Positions 5,033 through 8,552 of a stretch of 8,552 bases of DNA are shown here, piece after piece. The notes beneath the pieces are model-generated. The model searched no databases, had not been told where the DNA came from, and saw nothing but the letters and a program-made list of their open reading frames with translations. The stretch spans positions 1-8,552 of the forward strand of contig JAZPZY010000012.1 in the NCBI GenBank assembly GCA_045544955.1. The letters run 5' to 3'. This stretch comes from SIG701 sp045544955 (GTDB lineage: Bacteria > Bacillota > Clostridia > Oscillospirales > CAG-272). Position 1 is the stretch's first letter. Each line of letters starts with the position of its first letter. The position numbers and the translations under genes were made by a program.

Positions 5033-7189
5033 TTACCGCTCCGCTCTGTCGAACGGAATCGTCTTTTTCAGGTGTCCCTTATCCGTTTCGTGGTCAATAA
5101 AGACGCACAGATTGCCGTATTCATCCTCTCTGACGGGGGTGTAATACTCCCCGTACACGGACGCAGGATAACTCTCCGGCCACTCGGCAATATCCTCGGT
5201 GAGCAGGTAGTCCTCCTCGTAATATCCCCTGTCGTACTGTCCTTCCGCACGCTGACAGAGAGTCAGACGGTACCCGGCGGGAGTGCCGTACGTTTTCCAT
5301 TCGCCGCAGTCCGTATAGTCGTGGTAGGTAAGTCGGTAGGTATACGTTGTGGGAACTCCCGTTTTCGGATGCGCGGCACCGTAAGAAGGATAGGGCGAAA
5401 AGAGTACCCGGGTGGCAAATTGACCTTCCAGCGAATGTCCCTGATACACCACATCGAACTTGCCGTCGCCAAACACGGAAGGAATTACGCCCTGAATGTC
5501 TTTTATGCTCAGCGTATAGGGGGCCCCCCGTCCGTCGGTTTCAAAGGTATGCTCGTTCATAAACTGAACGATATCCGCCCCCGTGTAATCCTCAAACATG
5601 CCCCCGGCATAGTAAGAAAGAAATTCATCCATGGCAAGGCACCGCTTCTGCACCGTATCGTAGTAGTAAATATCGTAGGAACAGCCACCGGATCCGCTGC
5701 CCAATTTGCCGGATCTATTCACGATATACACGGTAATCACGTCCCCTGTGGTTACTGCGTTCCAGGTTACGCTGACGGAACGGTGACTGTTCGTGCCGTA
5801 TACGGTATCGTTCAGAATATCGCCGTACCGCCGCTCATAGTCCTGCCTTATAGCGAGATTGAATTTCTCCGCATACACGGAACCGTCGTTGATCCGGGGC
5901 AGATGGATGTGAACGGGAAACGTGTTCCCCGCATCGTACGGATGGGGAATATCGTATTCCACCGTATAGCCCTCGGACACGATGCCCTCTCCGGGATCTT
6001 CGTTTTCAAAATCACGCAGGGTATAATGCCAGAAATACTTTTCCGCTTTCCGGAAGGAATCGGGATACAGCGCCTTCAGCTCGTTTACCCTCTCCTCGGG
6101 GAGAACGCCTCGGCAGGTAAAGGTCAGATAGCTGTTCGTTTCCGCACAGCCGAAATTGTCAAAGGAAACGTAGAACACCGTATCGCCGTCCGTCAGCTGC
6201 ACGATAAATTCGCACTCCATCCCGCCCGGACCGTCGTACGCCACGACCGGGCATACGGTATCGTACGAAAGATCCTCCGGCAGATCGGCACGGAGATTTC
6301 CGATAAAGTCCGTGCTCTCGCTGTCCACGTAGTATATGGAAAACATCTTCGGCGGATCGTCAGAGAATCCGTCAAAGGTGCTGTTCGGTCCCCGGTGCAC
6401 GAAGAAATACAGATAGTGGTCCGTATCCTTTATGGGATGCCAGAACAGCCGCTGTGCCCATTCCGCCGGGATATAGGCAGCAAAGGATTCGGGATCGAAG
6501 GGGGCTGGCTCCACAGGTTCCGTCTCAACGGGCATCTGCCCGAGTGCCTCCATCAGTTTTTCCGCCATCAGCTCAAAGGACGTGAACCGGATCTCCCCGT
6601 CCTCCGTTACCGTATAGGTGCAGTATGCCGCGGCAGGGATCTCCCGGCCGTTGTCGGTCATGGCCGCTTCCACCCGCACCGTATAAACGCCGTCTTCAAC
6701 CCCTTCAAGCGTCGCCGTGTAACCGTGTCCCACGTTATACTCAAAGGGGGCAGTATATCCATCCACACGGCACAGCCAGCCGTCGATCACGGCAAACAGC
6801 GGATAGCCGTTTCCTACCGTCGTTGCCATCAGCGTATCGGTAAGCGCCGCGTTAAAATGCCTCTCACAGTAAGTGCGAAGCTCATTAAGCGACATCATCG
6901 CACGGATGTTCACGACACTGTACCGCACGCCGTCCAGATATTCCGTACCGTTAAAATAAATATCGGAGCGGTATCTTGTAAACATGGCGTATTTGGCTTC
7001 CGCTTCATGATAGAATTCCATGAAATTTTCGGGGAGCTGCTCCTCTGCCTGCGTGGCAGTATGGGTGCCGGGATCCGTACTTTCCGTTTGACTTCCGTCA
7101 TCTGCCGCGGCGGGATCTCCCGTACATCCGGCCGCACACAGAATCACTGCAAGGAAAAGGGCAAGCCATATACATCCGTTCTTTTTCAT
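5033..7189 (-). CDS. Large secreted lipoprotein of unknown function
   Basis: The protein has 718 aa. MKKNG, a hydrophobic stretch and a lipobox ending AAGC (lipidated Cys22) mark a type II signal peptide, so it should be anchored on the outer face of the membrane. Residues 23-50 are a Ser/Thr/Asp/Glu-rich linker. Three regions follow: about 52-215 (EFYHEAEAKYAMFTRY to EKLMEALGQM), an alternating-strand domain; a Pro/Glu linker; about 235-395 (EWAQRLFWHPIKD to FWHYTLRD); and about 405-718, where LPRINDGSVYAEKFNLAIRQ and SYDIYYYDTVQKRCLAMDEF faintly recall DUF4163/RsiV-type extracellular domains. That resemblance is a guess. The protein is Tyr- and acid-rich, and no catalytic motif is evident. 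The start is well supported by AGGAGG 8 nt upstream. No clear promoter was found in 7190-7264, although terminators on both sides suggest a single-gene unit. A binding or sensing role is possible; the function is unassigned. Confidence 0.85.
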   Translation of the reverse strand: MKKNGCIWLALFLAVILCAAGCTGDPAAADDGSQTESTDPGTHTATQAEEQLPENFMEFYHEAEAKYAMFTRYRSDIYFNGTEYLDGVRYSVVNIRAMMSLNELRTYCERHFNAALTDTLMATTVGNGYPLFAVIDGWLCRVDGYTAPFEYNVGHGYTATLEGVEDGVYTVRVEAAMTDNGREIPAAAYCTYTVTEDGEIRFTSFELMAEKLMEALGQMPVETEPVEPAPFDPESFAAYIPAEWAQRLFWHPIKDTDHYLYFFVHRGPNSTFDGFSDDPPKMFSIYYVDSESTDFIGNLRADLPEDLSYDTVCPVVAYDGPGGMECEFIVQLTDGDTVFYVSFDNFGCAETNSYLTFTCRGVLPEERVNELKALYPDSFRKAEKYFWHYTLRDFENEDPGEGIVSEGYTVEYDIPHPYDAGNTFPVHIHLPRINDGSVYAEKFNLAIRQDYERRYGDILNDTVYGTNSHRSVSVTWNAVTTGDVITVYIVNRSGKLGSGSGGCSYDIYYYDTVQKRCLAMDEFLSYYAGGMFEDYTGADIVQFMNEHTFETDGRGAPYTLSIKDIQGVIPSVFGDGKFDVVYQGHSLEGQFATRVLFSPYPSYGAAHPKTGVPTTYTYRLTYHDYTDCGEWKTYGTPAGYRLTLCQRAEGQYDRGYYEEDYLLTEDIAEWPESYPASVYGEYYTPVREDEYGNLCVFIDHETDKGHLKKTIPFDRAER

Positions 7190-7264
7190 GAGCCGTACCT
7201 CCTATCGTTTGCTTTTTTGACGGCAGAGTCTCCGCTCCGGTTCCCGCAAACGGAAAATTTGCAC

Positions 7265-7300
7265 AAAAAAAGGAGGCCCTGACAAAAAGCCGGTGCCTCC
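7265..7300 (-). terminator. Rho-independent terminator of the TetR operon
   Basis: GGAGGC and GCCTCC (plus-strand positions 7295-7300 and 7272-7277) pair, and CC/GG extends the stem past one bulged A. On the minus strand seven Ts follow (7271-7265). It lies 10 bp after the TetR stop codon and separates that operon from the lipoprotein gene. Confidence 0.8.
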
Positions 7301-7309
7301 CCGTTTTCT

Positions 7310-7882
7310 TTACGGCAGATCAAATTCCCGATCGATATTCTGCCGGATCATTTCGTACGTTTCCTCCGTGTTTTCCAGAGATCCGTTTTTAAGTAAGATC
7401 ACCGCTCCGAAAAGCAGAGAACGGACCACGTAGGTTTTCCGTCTCTCCACCTCCGGGGGCATATTCACAGACGCACAGTAATGGTGGATAATATCACTGC
7501 TCATGGCACTGATCTTTCCCTTTTCACGGATCTGCTCCTCGTCCATGGAACTGTCGTTCAGAAGCACCACCGCCTGAAAGCCCGGATTCTCGCTGAGAAA
7601 ACGGATGTACGCAATACATATATCCGTAATCATCGCCCGCCAGTTTCCCGGATGCAGCAGGATCACCGACTGCTGCACTTCCGCCCAGCGGCGGTTCACG
7701 TACCGTATCACTTCCAGGATCAGCGTGTTCTTATTCTTGAAATGCTTATAGGGGGCGGCACAGGAGATCTCACATTCTGCCGCCACCCGGCGGATGGAAA
7801 AATCCGTAACGCCGTGCGCTTCGATCTCACGGATCGTTGCAATGATGATCCTCTCCCGGGATGCTTCACTGGGGTGTCGCAT
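7310..7882 (-). CDS. TetR-family transcriptional regulator
   Basis: This is a regulator of 190 aa, typical for TetR. Residues 9-60 form the DNA-binding domain: RERIIIATIREIEAHGV, then the HTH FSIRRVAAECEISCAAPYKH (28-47) and the usual FKNKNTL close. The rest is a helical ligand-binding and dimerisation region that cannot be assigned to a ligand. Start choice: the frame is open to an ATG at 7951, but that would overlap the upstream gene by 86 bp. The ATG at 7882 is preceded by AAGGAGAGG ending 6 nt upstream and starts just before the HTH domain. It overlaps the acyl-CoA synthetase gene by 17 bp, so the two are probably co-transcribed and translationally coupled. By analogy with TetR-type FadR regulators, it may repress this operon and respond to an acyl-CoA or fatty acid; this is inference. 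Confidence 0.93.
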   Translation of the reverse strand: MRHPSEASRERIIIATIREIEAHGVTDFSIRRVAAECEISCAAPYKHFKNKNTLILEVIRYVNRRWAEVQQSVILLHPGNWRAMITDICIAYIRFLSENPGFQAVVLLNDSSMDEEQIREKGKISAMSSDIIHHYCASVNMPPEVERRKTYVVRSLLFGAVILLKNGSLENTEETYEMIRQNIDREFDLP

Positions 7883-8552
7883 GACTGTCCTCTCCTTCGC
7901 TGCGGTTTTCCTCTGCTGCACGCTTGATCTTCCGTGTGGTGGTTTTTTCAAATTCCGTTTTTCTCACGACCACCTTCATGATCCGGCGGAAGGAGGGCAG
8001 TTTTTCGTTTACTTCCTTTACCTCCTCCATGATCAGAGCACGCACCTGTTCTCTGTACTTCGCCGACGCCGGCGTGATACCGTCCTTCAGAAGCCGGGCG
8101 TCCACCGCCTCGTAATCGGGATATACCACGGCAGTAACCAGCACGTCCTTTTCGCCCTCTTCGCCGTACACCATGGATTCCTTCACAAGGGGACTCTTAT
8201 CCAGATAAAACTCCAGTTCCTCCGGGAAGATCTTCTTGCCGTTCTGCGTGACGATCATGCTCTTTTTCCGTCCGGTGATTTTGTAGGCACCGTTCGGCTT
8301 CTGCACGGCGAGATCGCCGGTATAGAACCAGCCGTCCCGCAGTACGGCGGCGGTCTGTTCGGGATTTTTATAATAACCGAGCATGACGTTGGGACCGGAG
8401 ACCGCCAGTTCCCCCACGCCGTTTTCGTCCGGGTCGGCGATCATTGCGCGGGAAGACGAGATCGGATAGCCGATATCGTCCGGTGCGCGGTAGAAATCGC
8501 TGTGCATCAGGCAGACGGGGGAGGTCTCCGTCAGTCCGTAGCCGATATATAC
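7866..8552 (-). CDS. AMP-forming long-chain acyl-CoA synthetase, C-terminal part only
   Basis: The frame is open to the right edge, so the gene starts outside the window; the ATG at 8507 is internal. The 228 residues seen begin VYIGYGLTETSP, the A5 motif of adenylate-forming enzymes. They continue with GWFYTGDL (74-81; D80 is the ribose-binding Asp), GRKKSMIVTQNGKKIFPEE (the hinge and A8 region), and FEKTTTRKIKR near the end, whose Lys in RKIKR (about 208) is the likely catalytic A10 lysine. The enzyme should activate a fatty acid with ATP and then load it on CoA, at the cytoplasmic face of the membrane. QNGKKIFPEELE and the KTTTRKIKR ending fit the long-chain fatty acid ligases of Clostridia better than acetyl-CoA synthetase. 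The last 17 residues (AAEENRSEGEDS onward) are a charged tail. It lies upstream of the overlapping TetR gene in one operon. Confidence 0.9.
   Translation of the reverse strand, partial: VYIGYGLTETSPVCLMHSDFYRAPDDIGYPISSSRAMIADPDENGVGELAVSGPNVMLGYYKNPEQTAAVLRDGWFYTGDLAVQKPNGAYKITGRKKSMIVTQNGKKIFPEELEFYLDKSPLVKESMVYGEEGEKDVLVTAVVYPDYEAVDARLLKDGITPASAKYREQVRALIMEEVKEVNEKLPSFRRIMKVVVRKTEFEKTTTRKIKRAAEENRSEGEDSHATPQ

Noticed and set aside
5072..7282. A 736-codon open frame on the plus strand, antisense to the lipoprotein gene.
   Set aside because: It is in exact codon register with the lipoprotein gene, so it stays open simply because TTA, CTA and TCA codons are avoided there. Its translation has no family features, while the minus strand has an SD, a lipobox and a terminator.
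7883..7951. N-terminal extension of the TetR protein from an ATG at 7951.
   Set aside because: It would lengthen the overlap with the synthetase to 86 bp and adds a basic stretch not typical of TetR proteins; the ATG at 7882 has a good ribosome site.
8505..8507. ATG at 8507 as the start of the acyl-CoA synthetase.
   Set aside because: The frame continues upstream with GYGLTETSP, a core adenylation motif, so this is an internal methionine and the gene is cut by the window edge.

Overview
The window looks like the chromosome of a Gram-positive anaerobe of the class Clostridia (Bacillota), probably from an animal gut. The grounds are AGGAGG-type ribosome binding sites, A/T-rich intergenic gaps between fairly G+C-rich genes, strong hairpin-plus-U-tract terminators, a lipobox lipoprotein, a gut-type glycoside-hydrolase-like protein, and, at the left edge, part of a palindromic CTCCCT/AGGGAG element of a kind I recall as dispersed in Oscillospiraceae-like genomes. 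The genus cannot be fixed by reading.

Layout, left to right. Positions 1-177 are non-coding: the edge of a palindromic repeat, a terminator for a rightward transcript arriving from outside, and a strong terminator for the leftward gene that follows. Positions 178-3129 (minus strand) encode a large cytoplasmic protein of about 983 aa, a glycoside-hydrolase-like TIM barrel (DUF6259 type) flanked by beta-sandwich regions. A 120-140 bp divergent control region separates it from an AraC-family regulator (3269-4054, plus strand). That regulator overlaps tail-to-tail by 28 bp with a PfkB-family sugar kinase (4027-4926, minus strand), which has a consensus promoter. Directly behind that promoter is the terminator of a 718-aa secreted lipoprotein of unknown function (5033-7189, minus strand). 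After another terminator comes a leftward operon of an AMP-forming acyl-CoA synthetase (C-terminal 228 residues only, cut by the right edge) and a TetR-family regulator that overlaps it by 17 bp.

Two functional themes can be inferred. The hydrolase-like protein, the AraC regulator and the PfkB kinase look like a small intracellular sugar-processing locus: a glycan fragment enters by a transporter not in this window, is cleaved, and a released sugar is phosphorylated, with AraC sensing the substrate. The acyl-CoA synthetase and TetR gene look like a self-regulated fatty-acid activation operon, resembling the pairing of TetR-type FadR with fatty-acid genes in Bacillus. The lipoprotein sits between the two as its own unit.

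No mobile element, CRISPR array, RNA gene or phage gene was seen. The most interesting points are the uncharacterised hydrolase-like protein, the arrangement in which the kinase transcript would run antisense through araC toward the hydrolase gene, the control region with a tandem 11-bp repeat and a six-codon leader ORF, and the large unassigned lipoprotein.
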